Below are positions 10,892 through 22,782 of a stretch of DNA of 64,000 nt, one piece after another (the first letter of the stretch is position 1; each line of letters begins with the position of its first letter). The DNA comes from Dipteronia dyeriana (lineage: Eukaryota; Streptophyta; Magnoliopsida; Sapindales; Sapindaceae). The notes under the pieces were generated by a model. The model saw only the letters and a list, made by a program, of their open reading frames with translations. It did no database searches and was not told the DNA's origin. The translations under genes and the position numbers were made by a program. The DNA lies in contig CM065300.1 in assembly GCA_032871835.1 (NCBI GenBank), positions 65,669,192 through 65,733,191 on the forward strand, read 5' to 3'.

Positions 10892-12342
10892 TCAGTTGCT
10901 TTTCCCAGTGGATGGTCCCCCAAATATTGTATGTATTATCTGATTAGCTTCGGGGATGGTTCTTTGATTTCGAGCAGGGTTAAGATCAGTATTAACTTCC
11001 TTCTTAGTTTCTGATTTTTCATCTTTTTTCAAGATTACATCCCGCAGGTGCCCTTCCCGAATAAGAGTCTCTATGTAATCTCTGAGCTGGAAACACTTTG
11101 AAGTGTCGTGACCGGTTTCCTTAAAAATCTGCAATACTTGGTTGTATCTTTCTGGGCAAATTGAGACTGTCGATGTGGTTCATGTACCATGTTCTTCTCT
11201 TCTAGGATGGCTAGGATTTCTTCATTTTTTTCCGAAGAGGGGTATAATTAGTGTATCTGCCTCGATACTTCTCTGTGGATTGTTCAGCATTACGCCCATT
11301 GCCCCTGTCTTTACTTTTTTCCTTATCGTTTTCCTTCTGTTTTCCCTTTTGATTCTGCCCCTTGGATTCGGCATCCTTTCGTTCGGGCTTTCCTCCGTGC
11401 ATATAGCTTCATCCTGTAGCTAACTCTTCCTCCTCGGCCAACGTGTATCCTCCCGCCATATCTATCATATCAGCATATCTAGTCAGCCGAGCTCTTCTCA
11501 AATCAAAAGACAGCCTTCCATTCTGCAAATTATTGATAAATGCAGCGATTATGGCTTCATCTTTTGCACTGCCAATCTCTGATACCGTTTGGCCGAATCT
11601 CCCTAGGTATTTCTTCAGTGACTCATCTTTCCCTTGTTTTATTTGAGCAAGGTGAGCCACTGACTTTTTTCTATGAACTTTACTCAGGAATTGCCTTGAG
11701 AAGCTCCTGCTGAATTCACTGAAACTTTTGATGCTTGCTGAGGGTAACCTCCCGAACCACCTCTAACCCATGTCTCCCAGAGTTTATGGGAAATTGAGAC
11801 ATAATAAGGGATCACTGTGAGCATATTGGGCCATGGCGCTTTTATAGCTTCTCACGTGCTCTTTTAGGTCCGTGTCTTTCGTAAACTGCTCCACGTGCGG
11901 CATCTTGAACCTTTCTGGGAAGGGGGTCACAGGATTTTCTTGGTGAATGGACTGTCTGAGTCATCGTCAGATAAATAGTTGTAGCCATAACGTCTGACCA
12001 ATGCATCCACTTGACGCCTATTGTTCTCGACTTCTTGATTAGGCTCTAGATTATGACATCTTTGTCCTCCACCGGGCTTCCCCGATGGTTGAACCGTTGG
12101 GTAACTGTCATTCTTTCTGGCTCTTTCCTTTGATATCAAGTTTCTCGCATGACTCCGTGATGACGTTTGCGATGAGGCCGATTGCTATCTTCTGATGACG
12201 ACCGATCCCTGTGACGGTCATATCTGCGGTGTCTAGTGCGGACTGTATGATCCTGGACATGCTTTTTGCGTGGTCGTTCTTCTTCAGGCGTCTTTCGTCT
12301 GGTCTGGTTGATTGGGGTAGAGTTCCTTCTGATTTTTGGCAT
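10892..12342 (-). pseudogene. Gypsy-1 gag, broken
   Basis: From 12342 leftward: a basic, Arg/Ser-rich N-terminal part (MPKIRRNSTP at the start); a segment ending DDDSDSPFTKKIL near 11930, where gag proteins of this group begin their capsid-like domain; a capsid piece (11660-11409) with LAQIKQGKDESLKKYLGRF typical of the retrotransposon gag family; a low-complexity Lys/Glu segment; and a zinc-finger-like piece KETGHDTSKCFQL (11134-10892). Frame changes near 12136, 11920, 11665, 11405 and 11135 disrupt it. Confidence 0.8.
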
Positions 12343-12699
12343 AGTTACTCATGGCCCTACTACCTCCGAGCGAAGCCTCGCAGGTGGAGGATCAAGAGTC
12401 TGTACTTCCGCAGTCGTTAGATCAAAGGTCTATGCTTCTGCAGCCAAAAAATCAACCCCTTCTCTTACTGTATCTGCCACCAATTGCTGTAACACTTTTC
12501 AGAAACGCAGCGTCAGATCTCTGCTGATTAGGGGAACCTGCTGGATCCCTGCCAAGTGTGTGGGTCGGTCCTCCGTGTTTGCTACCAGATCTCATGATGT
12601 ACTGCCAACATGGAAGTTATCAGGTGACTTTTGGCCACTCCCAGAATCGCTTCTGCTTCCTCCCATGTCTATTAATTAAATCGGAGGTTCAAGGCCTCT
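12343..12699 (-). other. Gypsy-1 leader between 5' LTR and gag
   Basis: No coding domain recognised. A plus-strand ORF of 137 codons (12266-12679) is opposite to the element's sense direction and has no recognisable features. Confidence 0.5.
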
Positions 12700-12714
12700 T
12701 CTTCTAGCTCCAAT
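12700..12714 (-). other. Probable primer binding site of gypsy-1
   Basis: On the element strand the bases directly after the 5' LTR read ATTGGAGCTAGAAGA. This is the expected position for tRNA priming. I do not identify the tRNA. Tat-3 has a related stretch (CTAGCGCTAGAAA). Confidence 0.45.
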
Positions 12715-13585
12715 TATCGACGTTGATTTCTGGATTGTTTCAGAAAAGCCGACAAGGATTGAATTTCGGCTATTTAACTCAAAGAGAAAGATATTCAGAG
12801 AGGGTAACGAAGACACAAGTTTTACGTGGTAAAACTCCGATAACCGGAGAAACGTCCACGGGTGGTTGAAGGATCAACCAAGCCAAAATCCACTATGAAA
12901 ATATGATGTTTACAAGCTCTCGATCTCTTTTTCTTCTCTGTTTATTTTTCTGTTGCTTGTTATGTATATTATATTGCCTATACCTTTTTTAGGACGAGAT
13001 TATGGGTCTATTTATATGTTTATAGAACCCTAATCTACTTTGTACAAGTTATACAAGATTTTTACATTTAATTGTGATCCGGTTACTTGCTTGAGGTTGA
13101 TTGTCTTCTTTCTTGTTTCGGAGTATTTTATGGAAATCGAGTGGGATTCTAGTATTGCAGTTTTATTTGGACTTGTTTCCTTACAAGAGTGTAGTCTTTG
13201 TAGTGAAATCAAGTTGTTTCTTGATTGAGGATTCTTCCTGATGGATATCTTCGCTTATTTAATGACTTAATCCGTGTGAATTAAGCACCAAGATTCTTAC
13301 TCAGGTCGTATTTATCCCGAGTAAGAATAACACTTGTTGGTCCCGAGTAGCTTCGTTTAAGCCCGAGTAGAAGATGTTTTTTTATTAATCCCGTGTGCTT
13401 TAATTGATTCAGAGTAATTTTAGTTGATCCCGAGTAAGCCTTTCCATGTTACCTGTTTACTCGGGTTTTCTTCTCTTTTATGATGCCTCGTAGGATATTT
13501 TCTTGAGTGCCCATTTGGACGTCCACCTGGCAATTTTCTCCTTCCTGTCAATGACGTGTATGCTTGGTAAAATTCACATACGACA
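12715..13585 (-). repeat. Gypsy-1 5' LTR (right end)
   Basis: 871 bp, matching 1554-2424. Its inner terminus reads TATCGACG on plus instead of TGTCGACG, so the element's terminal CA is now TA. The outer terminus CATACGACA is intact and is followed by the CTAGT duplication. Confidence 0.93.
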
Positions 13586-14377
13586 CTAGTCAAATTAGAA
13601 AATCTTTAATATTGTTACAAATACACTATTTAAGTTGGATTATGAGTCTTGATGTAGGAAAGAATTCTTTTTGGAAAAGGATTCTTGGTCATCAAGAAAA
13701 TCCACCTAAGGATAGGATTCTTGCCCATCAAGTAAATCCTTTTTAGGAAAGGATTTGTGATCCTGTATATACCACCTTGAATTTTCGGCCAGCCCATGAT
13801 TCTATGAGTGAAATTTTAGTCAAGCTAGGTATTTTTCAAAAGAGAATTTTGAGGGAAAAAAATTTAGTTTTTGCTCTAGATAAAATTCGATTAACTAATA
13901 GATATAGAGTGTAGAATTCGACCAAGGGGGAAAAAAGAAAAAGAGAACGTTTTTATTTTTGATAGTACACTAGTATTCTTTACATCAAAAGAGTTTTGTC
14001 TACAAAATCAAATCGGGTTCACGCGAGTTTTAATCAATTAGATTGATAATTCACAAGTGATCGGACGTTCTTGGATTTTTCTCTTGGAGGATAATTGTAA
14101 CTAACAAAAAAAAAGATTTCTTTTGTTTCCATCCTGAGGTACACAATTTAAAGAAAGGGAACCTACATTCCTAGGTGATTCACATTCGTGACTGAATTGG
14201 AAGATCTTGCGGATTTAATTCGGCACCAGTTCAATCGTCACGAGAAAAAGGTACGATACTTTTTATATACATCAATTAATCTAGGGTTAAGGTTCTTGTT
14301 ATTAAAAGAGAAATATTTTATTCAAACCCTAATCCTAGCTTTTTTTTTCACGCTTCCGTTGCACGATTTTCCCTACA
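13586..14377 (+). repeat. Copia A 5' LTR, right part
   Basis: Continues the LTR interrupted at 1553, matching 21435-21840, 45510-46318 and 53128-53940. It ends TTTTCCCTACA directly before the primer site. Confidence 0.92.
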
Positions 14378-14394
14378 ATTGATATCAGAGGCTG
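14378..14394 (+). other. Primer binding site of copia A
   Basis: ATTGATATCAGAGGCTG directly after the LTR resembles the initiator-Met tRNA site TGGTATCAGAGC of plant copia elements, with changes at the third base and the last positions. Confidence 0.75.
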
Positions 14395-14735
14395 GTTGTA
14401 CCCTTGATTAATTGATGTATGTGTACGTGAATATTTTTCTATTTACTGTATATATGCATGTTTTAGAAAGAGATGATACTCTAGGTATTAGTATATATAT
14501 TTACATTGGAATGTATGGATATATATATATATATATGTTTTATATGTGGTTTGTTATTGCTCAATTTTGGTCCTAGAATTTTAATGTATTTTTGTTTTGA
14601 GATTGTAACAAGAAGGGTGACCTATCATCGCCATAACTTTTTTCTTGGTAGTTGCTAAGTTTTTTTTTTTGTAATAATAAAAAAAACTGCATTATATTGT
14701 CATAAAATAAATAAAAGTTTCAGTATTTTTTTTAT

Positions 14736-15101
14736 TTATAATTCTTCTGCAATACATTCAAGTATCGAAGACTCAAAGGTTTGAAGAATTAGGAGCAACC
14801 GGATCAAATTTGGGACCGTGCGAGCCGTAGCAACAAACGTGCGTGCGAAGAGCACGCGGCCACGTTTGTTGTCGCATGGACTGCGCACGGTAGCCCTATG
14901 GAAGCCATGGGTTGCGCATGACAACCCTTTTATGGGGTTGTGGCATGCGCGCACCCATGGGTAGGAGCCAAGGGTGCGCACGCCCACGGGTGGCAGCCGA
15001 GAGAGCCCAAACGACAAAGGTGGCGTGAAGACTTGTTCGCCAAGAAAGGAGTTTTTTGTATTCCAAGACATGTAATTTACTTGCTTTCTAGAATGGACCA
15101 A
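14736..15101 (-). other. Antisense ORF (121 codons) in the copia A leader
   Basis: An open frame opposite to gag, matching in length and register a 121-codon ORF in copia B (46707-47072). By eye about 100 of 121 residues agree. It holds no recognisable domain or signal peptide. It overlaps the GC-rich hairpin, so conservation may come from RNA structure or recent ancestry and not from coding. It could be an antisense gene, a sense-strand structural element read backwards, or chance. Confidence 0.3.
14905..14960 (+). other. Long hairpin in the copia A leader
   Basis: Three stem blocks pair in order: CCATGGGT with ACCCATGG, GCGCATG with CATGCGC, and CAACCC with GGGTTG, around a TTTTAT-type loop. 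This gives about 21 base pairs with small internal bulges. Copia B has the same structure at 46876-46931. In a retrotransposon leader it could act in packaging, dimerisation or translation control; that role is inference. Confidence 0.65.
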
Positions 15102-15780
15102 AATTGAAGCTATTTATATTTTTGTAAATATTGCAATGTTTGTCATTGTTTGATAACAAGTCATATATAATAGGAGTGCCACTCATATATATCTCTTTTG
15201 GTATGAACATGCATTGAATGATTTAGGTATGTAATTAATATCTAGGTAACTTGGTAAATCATTCTATGGAATTCGATCACACGCCTTAAACAATTGAGTG
15301 GGAGAAGGTGTTTTGGAACACCTATGGCCTCCAAGTTTCGTTGAGCTTTATGTTTCATGTAATAACCTCCCAAGAGGTATTCATGAATAGAATTAAGCAA
15401 GATACTTCCTTACAATGATAGACTAGACAATTAGCCTAACGATATGTACTCCCAAATGAGAGATATTCGTGAGGAATTATATTGAAGGTCGATAACTTGG
15501 TAACACACTCAATGTAATTTTTTTAATATCCTCCCAAGAGTTCTTGTTAATAAAATTTCAAGGCTATAATTGAAAACATTGGTTGTTATGTTAACAATTG
15601 GGTGAGACCTAGTCTAACTAGTGAATGATACGAACTCCCAAAGGAGGTGTGACATTTATGAGTGTTGGATCACCGTTGAATTTTACGATTGAATTATTTT
15701 ATTTATAATTCAAGATAAATATTCGAAAGTGCTTCATCATGATTATTTACTTATATAAGTTTGGTTATTGTTCAGAAATC

Positions 15781-16615
15781 ATGACCCCATCCCTAATCAA
15801 CATCCTAAAAGACAATACTTTAATTGGTGATAATTATGTCACATGGAAAAGGAAAATCGGGCTTTTATTGCAATCCGAAAAGCATAAGTTTGTTCTGTGC
15901 ACTCCTAAACCACCTACTCCTACTAATGAATCTACTCAGGAGCAAAGAGATGAGTATCAGCAGTGGAAGTCTTCTAAAGAGATGGCTAAATGTTACATTA
16001 TAACCACCATCTCCGACTTGTTGCAACAGCAACATGAAGGAATAGAGACTGTTGCTGATATAATGATGTCTCTAGATGAGATGTTTACTATGATGTCTAG
16101 GACGACTAAGAGAGAGACAGTGACTGCTTTTATGAATCTTAGGATGAAACTTGGACAGGGTGTGAAAGATCACATGATGAAAGTCATAGCACATCTCAAC
16201 ATTGCTGAACTGAATGGTGCTGAGATAGGTGGTGATACAAAAATTTACATGATTGTCAACTCACTGTCGGATTCCTTTGATTAATTCAAGTTGAACTACA
16301 CCTTGAATATAAGGAATACACATTGCAAGGCCTGATGCAAGATGTTCAAAGTGCGGAAAAAATCCTTATGAAAGGCAAGGGCCAAGAGATTCATACCATA
16401 GGTAAAGTTGCTACTGTTAAGACTCGTAAGAAGGTCAAGAAACAACAGAAGAAAAAGCAACTAGAACCTACTAAGAAGGAGACAAAGAAAGCAACCAAGA
16501 TCAAAGGGAAGTGTTTCCTTTGTGGTGAAAAGGGAGATTGTAAAATAAATTGCCCAAAGTCTCAAGACAAAAAGGTAGAAGGTAATATTAATTATCTTGA
16601 AACATGTTTTTTGGC
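15781..16615 (+). pseudogene. Copia A gag, broken
   Basis: Starts MTPSLINILKDNTLIGDNYV, a typical copia gag N-terminus (UBN2/gag-polypeptide type), with WKRKIGLLLQ, a central MSRTTKRETVTAFMNLRM helix region and MIVNSLSDSFD. A TAA at 16283-16285 replaces the CAA seen in copia B. The frame then shifts near 16310, at the same place as in copia B. The zinc knuckle CFLCGEKGDCKINC (near 16515-16556) lacks the His found in copia B (Asp instead), so nucleic-acid binding by this copy would be impaired. Confidence 0.85.
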
Positions 16616-18064
16616 GAATTTTATGGATTCTTGGATCATAGACTCCGGACCCACTAATCATGTTTGTTTTTCCTTACAAGGGTTCAAGGAAAGGAGAAGG
16701 CTTAATGAGAACGAATTCAACTTGCGTTTAGGCAATGGAGCGTTGGTGTCTGATAGTTCAGTGAGAGATATTAGAATTACTTTAGATTCTTAAAGGCATT
16801 TAGATTTAATAGACGTTTATTATGTACCTCAATTCAAGAGGAATTTAATTTCAGTTTCTTGTTTAAATAAATTTGGTTATTCATTTACTTTTGATAAAGC
16901 TTTTATTATTAGTAAGAATGATAAAATTATTTGCAAAGGCACACTGAAAAACATTTTATTCTATTTGCATAGAAATAGCTCTCACTTGTTAGACACGGAA
17001 TCAACGGAACCTAATCATAAAAGAGTAAAATTATCAAAAGATGAAACATATCCATGGCGTTTGTGCCTAGGTCATATTAACCTTAATAGGATTAAAAGAT
17101 TGGTAAGTGACGGACCTCTAAGTGACCTAAAGGTTGATGATCTACCAACTTGTGAATCTTGTTTGGAAGGTAAAATGACCAAAAAGTCGTTTACGCCAAA
17201 GGCACAAGAGCCATCGAATGTTTAGGATTGATACACATTGATGTGTATGGACCTATGAGCTTTCAAGCTAGAGGTGGATGAGTACTTCATCACTTTCACA
17301 GATGATCACTCAAGATTTGGCTATGTGTATCTCATGAGACATAAGTCGGATGCTTTTGACATGTTCAAAGCATTTAAAGCTGAAGTAGAAAATCAGCTTG
17401 AGAAACGCATAAAAATCTTGAGATCTGATCGTGGTGGAGAATATCTATCTGGTGAGTTTCAGTAATATAATATTGATAATGAGATAATTTCTCAGTTTTC
17501 AGCACTAGGTACGCCTTAACAAAATGGGGTGGCAGAGAGGAGAAATAGAACTCTTTTAGACATGGTTAGGTCTATGTTGAGTTATTCAACGCTCTCTAAT
17601 TCGTTTTGGGGATATTCTTTACAAACCGTTGTGTACATTCTAAACGATGTACCATCTAAGTCGGTTCCTAAAACACCGCATGAGTTGTGGACCGGGCGAA
17701 AGCCTAGTTTACAACACTTAAGGATATTTGGATGTCCTGCACTCGTGTTAAAAGGAAAGACAGAAAAGATGGAATCCTGTTCAGAAACTTCCATATTTGT
17801 AGAGTATCCAAAAAGAACAAAAGGATATTATTTCTATAGTCCTTCAGATCTTAAAGTATTTGTCTAGACAAATGCTAAATTTCTAGAAAAGGACTATATG
17901 AATAATTTTGTGCCTAAAAGTATAATTGTTCTGAATGAGCTTTCAGGAGATACAATTCCACAAGAGGTTTCACTACCAAGCTCAATTGTAAGTTCTGTAC
18001 CAACACAAGATCAATAATCTACCATACCTCATTGTAGTGGGAGGGTTAGTACACAACCCGAAAG
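16616..18064 (+). pseudogene. Copia A protease and integrase, broken
   Basis: The protease motif reads WIIDSGPTNHVC (usual DSGAT). A GAG-pre-integrase segment follows with YPWRLCLGHINLNRIKRLVSDGPL and a CESCLEGK metal-binding piece. The integrase core is at about 17270-17560: ITFTDDHSRFGYVYLM, LRSDRGGEYLSGEF and [17 protein letters not shown], so the D, D, E residues are visible. The C-terminal part (17580-17980) has the [20 protein letters not shown] block. Stops near 16791, 17223, 17463, 17517 and 17865 and one or more shifts inactivate it. It is replaced by foreign sequence from 18065. Confidence 0.87.
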
Positions 18065-18778
18065 CATAATAATATATACGCTCAACGGTCTCAGTCCAGA
18101 TTTTAAGGAGATTACTGTTGTTGTACGTGCCCGTGAAAGTTTTATTACGTTTGAGGAGCTTCATGATAAGTTAATTGAACATGAAACCTTCTTGAAACGT
18201 AAGGAAGCTAGATCTGGGTCACCTATATTGACTGTCAACAGAACCGGATCATCAAATAATCAAGGTTTGCAGTTCAAAAGTGGAAAGAAACATCATGGTC
18301 AGAATCATGGTGGTAACTCCAATCGTGTTCAATCTTATCAAAATCATGGTAATTCTTATTATGGTCAATCCAATCAAAATCAAGCTAGGCAATCCAACAC
18401 AATTTGTCAATTTTGTGACAAGAAATGCCACTCTGCAATGCAATGCTATCGTGCAAAAAAACTCATGCAAAATGCTCTTGTGGCAAATCACACTGTGGCC
18501 GGTTCCCAAAATTCCTCAAATTGGCTGGTGGATTCAGCAGCATCTCATCATGTGATAATAAATCTCAGTAATATGTCTTTAAAGCAACCATATGAAGGTC
18601 CAGATGACATTGTACTTGGAGATGGTAATGGTCTTAATATAACTCATACTGGCTCTTCTAATCTCAATACATCTTCTACTTCTTTTTCCTTGTTCATTAT
18701 ATTATGTGTTCCATCTATGAAAAAAAAATTAATTTCAGTATCGCAATTTTGTAAAACCAATAACACATTGATTGAGAC
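18065..18778 (+). pseudogene. Foreign copia gag-protease segment inside copia A pol
   Basis: This 714-bp segment interrupts the match with copia B and replaces 412 bp of it (50008-50419). It encodes gag of a different copia lineage: IYTLNGLSPDFKEITVVVRA, EELHDKLIEHETFLK, an Asn/Gln/His-rich linker, a zinc knuckle CQFCDKKCHSAMQC, and then a protease start WLVDSAASHHVI with ISHTGSS-like and KKKLISVSQFCK motifs. The layout resembles Retrofit/Ale-type elements. It stays open from 18065 to about 18798 and ends exactly where the copia A RT resumes. Inter-element template switching or recombination is the likely cause. Confidence 0.85.
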
Positions 18779-19981
18779 CTTGACGAAAGCATTTACATGA
18801 TGCAACCAGAAGGATTCATTGAAAAATACCAAGAAGAAATGGTATGCAAGTTGTAAAGATCCATATATAGATTGAAGCAAGCATCCAGATCAGGAACGTA
18901 AGGTTCGAACAAGCCGTGAAAAGTTTTGGATTTATTCAAAACCTTGACGAACCTTGTGTATATAAAAGGAATAAAGGCGACAATTTGGTTTTCCTAGTTC
19001 TTTACGTTGATGATATACTACTCATCCGAAACAATGTAAGTGTATTGACATCAATAAAAGAATGGTTAGCAAAACAATTTGATATGAAGGACTTAGGAGA
19101 AGCAAGTTATATTCGTGGTATCCAAGTCATAAGGGATAGAAAGAATAGAACGATTGCATTATCCCAAGCTTCATACATAGATAAAATCTTGTCTAAGTTT
19201 TCCATGCAAGATTCTAAGAAAGGTATGTTACCTTTCAAACATGGAATCAAACTTTGTAAGGAACAAGTTCCTAAGAATAAGCATGAAGAGCAATTCATGA
19301 TTAGGGTTCCATATGCATTGGCAATTGGAAGTCTCTTGTATGCAATGCTCTATACTAGACTAGATATTTGTTTTGTTGTGGGCATAGTTAGCAGGTGTCA
19401 ATCGAAGCCTGGTCCTGATCACTGGACGACAGTCAAGCATATTTTCAAGTATCTCAATAGAATGAGAGATTATATGTTTGTATACTCTATAGAGGATTTA
19501 ATTCCCGCTGGGTATACAGATTCTGATTTTCAGTAAGATTTTGACTCTAGGAGATTAACATCAGGATCTGTGTTCGCTATTGAAGGAGGGGCAGTCATAT
19601 GGAGGAGTATCAAGCAATCTTGTATTGCTGATTCCACCATGTAAGCCGAGTATGTTGCCACACGTGAGGCTGTTAAAGAGCTGTCTGGCTCCGCCGATTC
19701 TTGATTGACTTGAAAGTGGTTCCTGATGCAAATAAGCAAATCACTATCTATTGTGAAAATAGTGGAGCAGTGGCTAATTTGAGAGAACCAAGAAGTCATA
19801 AGAGAGGGAATCACATTGCAAGAAAGTATCACATTCTGAGGGAAATTGTGCATAGGGGTGACGTTTACCAAGATCGCGTCAGCAGATAATCTAGCGGATC
19901 CTTTTACAAAGACTTTTCCACAAAAGAGTTTTGAAGGGCATTAAGAGAACATGGCGAAGACAGATATCGCACATTTTCCAT
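18779..19981 (+). pseudogene. Copia A reverse transcriptase C-terminal part and RNase H, broken
   Basis: Resumes at IYMMQPEGFIEK. The long open part (18916-19536) has FLVLYVDDILLI (catalytic YVDD), KEWLAKQFDMKDLGEASYI and GSLLYAM, then RNase H with GYTDSDF, SCIADSTM, AEYVA and a KYHILREIVHRGDV C-terminus. The RT fingers and the first catalytic Asp region are absent because of the foreign segment. In RNase H a TAA at 19642-19644 replaces the codon before AEYVA, and one base is missing at 19680/19681 before CTGTCTGG. Both lesions also occur in copia B. Confidence 0.88.
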
Positions 19982-19997
19982 AGAGCAAGTGGGAGAT
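19982..19997 (+). other. Polypurine tract of copia A
   Basis: AGAGCAAGTGGGAGAT lies directly before the 3' LTR start TGTTGGG at 19998. Copia B has the same tract at 51638-51653. Confidence 0.8.
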
Positions 19998-21840
19998 TGT
20001 TGGGATTATGCTCGATAGCAAGAGTATAGTAATGTATTTGACAATCTTTTCATATTTATAAAGTGATTTCCAGTTTAACAAATCTTATAGCATTTATAGT
20101 TTAATTATTATAATTGTCAAAAGTAAATAATTATAAGGTCAAAAGACTATGAGAAAAGAAGAATTGTTCATACATCTAGATATGTATGAGTTAGATACAA
20201 TTCTTTAGTTAGTCTTGAATAATATTCACAACTTAAAATAAAGGTTGAGCGTCTTTAACTTGTAAATGTTGTACATTCTTTTGCCAGCATTTGAGTGGGA
20301 TCAAATGTGTTATGATGAGTCTAAAATCATCAAAGTGTGGTGTCTTTGGGCAAAAGAATCTAGTGCACTGAGTATATTGAATTAGATCACAGTGAAATAT
20401 TTTATCTAGAACCGTCAATGGATAAAAGTTTTCACTTGAATACAATCGGAGAGTCTCTCTCAATCCTGAGATAAATGATGGACTTATGGTTGCAAGTGTT
20501 ATCATTTGAGCTATCAATGAGTACGATTATATAGCATAGTCTATCCTCGATAGTTTGGTGGTATTCATTTAATAATCTATAGAGGACTTCATTTATGGAT
20601 ATGGACATCGTGGCTCCATTTATGAAATGAGTGTAGAATATTATCATATGGATGTTTTGAGGTATTGGATATTAAATCTTAACGTTAAGTTTTCAATAGT
20701 GTCTATTGAAACATGGCTTCTGGATAAGTCAAAATATCCAAGTTCAAAATGTGGTCATATGAGTAAATATGGTGACTTGGAGAGCTATAGGTGGTCTATG
20801 AACTCTTGGCGATTAGTGATATTCTTCATGAGGATACACTTTCTCTAATAAGGTTGTCTAGGGTATGAGTAAGAAATATTTACTTATTTTATCTTTATTT
20901 AAGAGTGCAATTGTAGTTCTTTAGTGGAATGAACTAAAATTAAATAGATTGGACCTAAGTGAATCATTTGTTGATTGTGATTGAGTTGTGTCTATTGGTG
21001 TTTAAATTTAGATAGTCCGTCAAGATCCCCAATCCACACGAACTTGCATGGATCACTTGATATATTCTACCGGACCAATTTAGGGGTCCATTTAGACTTG
21101 TATTGAGGCATGTGGACTTGTTTCTTTTTGTAAGAATGAGTCTAGTTCACATATTGACTTTTTATTAAGGTCCAATGGATTTAATAAAATAGAAAAAATA
21201 ATATAGTGGCCCATATATGGTGTTTGGCGGCAACGCTATATAGTTTAGCTTAATTTTATTATTTAATTAAATGAAAATTAATTAATTTGGTAATTAGTTA
21301 ATTATTTAATTAAAAGTCAAAATCTTTTTCTAGTAGGAGAATGTCTTCTAATATTATATTATTGTTGGTAGTATAATTAATATTAAAGATTATATTTGAT
21401 AAGTAGATAAATAAAAAGAATTATTTATCTAGTCAAATTAGGAAATCTTTAATATGGTTACAAATACATTATTTAAGTTGGATTAGGAGTCTTGGTGTAA
21501 GAAAGAATTCTTTTTGGAAAAGGATTCTTGGTCACCAAATAAATCCACCTAAGGATAGGATTCTTGCCCATTAAGTAAATCCTTATTAGGAAAGGATTTG
21601 TGATCCTATATACCACCTTGAATTTTCGGTCAACCCTATGATTCTATGAGTGAAATTTGGTCAAGCTAGGTATTTTTAAGAAAGAATGTTGAGGGAGAAA
21701 AATTAGTTTCTGCTCTAGACAAAATTCGATCAGCTCATAGATATAGGGTGTAGAATTCGGCCAAGGAGGAATGAGAAAATGAGAGCGTTTTTGTTTATGA
21801 TAGTACACTAGTATCCTTTACATCAAAAAGGTTTTATCTT
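19998..21840 (+). repeat. Copia A 3' LTR, truncated
   Basis: Matches the other LTRs up to the phrase CATCAAAAAGGTTTTATCTT at about 21822-21840. It then breaks into unrelated sequence, losing about 400 bp including the CCCTACA end. Confidence 0.88.
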
Positions 21841-22740
21841 GTTTTTTTTTTATTTTATAGATTGATTTTATTTTTTTAGCCGATTATTTTATGTATCCTT
21901 TTAGCATTCAATAAAAGCCCCTTTGTGGGAACAGTTTCAAAAGTCAAGAAAAGTGTTCTAAAACCTTGCTTTCGTATACAAAAGCAATACCGGGGCATCT
22001 AGAAATCACTCAATGTCGGGTCGGGGTGCCCAAAAGGCCCAGTGATAGGGCCAAAAACATATATCGTAAAGATAGTGTACACTCACCGAGACTAACTGGG
22101 TGCAATAAAGCATTGTTAGGACGCCTTCTGGTCATAAGCGCCTGATAGGGTGCGCCAAGAGTTGAACAAAGGATAAATATTTTTGCTTAAAAATAGGTGC
22201 AATCAAGGCACCTGCTAAGTCAGTAAATACAAGATGCCCTGTTGCAACGAATCTTGATCAACAGACTATTGGGAGACATTCTAATGACCTAGTTGACAGA
22301 TAAAAGACAAAAGTCTATAAACTAGATACAATGTAAGTGGGTTATAAAAGAACACTTATTGACATAAAAGCAATAAAATGATCGGGGGCTTGAGTAACCG
22401 ATCGGTTGACCCGAACGGCCCCCCGACCCTGCCTACGCAAGGGCTGTTACAAGCTCTGTCATATGAAGTTATTTGACCAAAGTCAGGACAACAGACTCAA
22501 TGTCGCATGGGTTAATAAAATGTCCTGGTCAAATTAGAGAAATCGGGTGAGAGGATGTCATCGCAACCGAAACGATTAACTTAGGTGTGGCTCGACGCAT
22601 ATAATTTAAGTTAATAAACGGTTGCGATTAGTCATAAAACATTCGGTTTTTAGATAACTATTGTTACCAGCTTAGGACTTGGGTTATCACTAGCGTGCAA
22701 TGGGGACCAACTTATATCAACCCACCAGTTTATGTGGAAA
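21841..22740. other. Tat-2 spacer remnant
   Basis: No ORF of note. The sequence is more GC-balanced than its surroundings, with phrases such as CGGTTGACCCGAACGG, reminiscent of the Tat spacer and LTR vocabulary. I recognise no repeat array in it. Confidence 0.4.
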
Positions 22741-22782
22741 CAACAAGGAGAATAAATTTCGTTTCATTTATAGAGTGGGTGA

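Larger units (their letters stand above)
1554..13585 (-). mobile_element. Complete Ty3/gypsy Tat-lineage element (gypsy-1) with antisense extra gene
   Basis: A 12.0-kb element in minus orientation with two 871-bp LTRs (1554-2424 and 12715-13585) that differ by roughly 25 substitutions by eye, about 97% identical. CTAGT precedes 1554 and follows 13585, a clean 5-bp target duplication within the copia A LTR. Reading leftward, the order is LTR, gag, protease, RT, RNase H, second RNase H, integrase, spacer with tandem repeats, antisense gene, polypurine tract, LTR. The dual RNase H and the extra gene antisense to pol between integrase and 3' LTR are features of the plant Tat clade (Retand-like). 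Frames are broken in several places. Confidence 0.93.
14395..15780 (+). other. Copia A leader with a GC-rich structured segment
   Basis: No sense-strand gene before the gag ATG at 15781. It contains a TA-rich tract (14487-14540) and an unusually GC-rich block (about 14815-15010) in otherwise AT-rich DNA. The block has a long hairpin and a minus-strand ORF, annotated separately. The same layout is found in copia B (46337-47753). Confidence 0.7.
107..21840 (+). mobile_element. Ty1/copia element A, 3' LTR truncated, host of gypsy-1
   Basis: The element begins with an LTR starting TGTTGGGATTATGC at 107 and ending CCCTACA at 14377. That LTR is interrupted by gypsy-1 (1554-13585). A tRNA-iMet-like primer site follows, then a leader, gag, protease, integrase, RT and RNase H, a polypurine tract, and a second LTR from 19998. 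The second LTR lacks its last few hundred bases and stops near 21840, where unrelated Tat sequence begins. It is the same family as copia B (44218-53940). The bases before the 5' LTR are CCTCA; the matching right-hand duplication is lost. The coding region has many stops and a foreign segment at 18065-18778. Confidence 0.9.
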
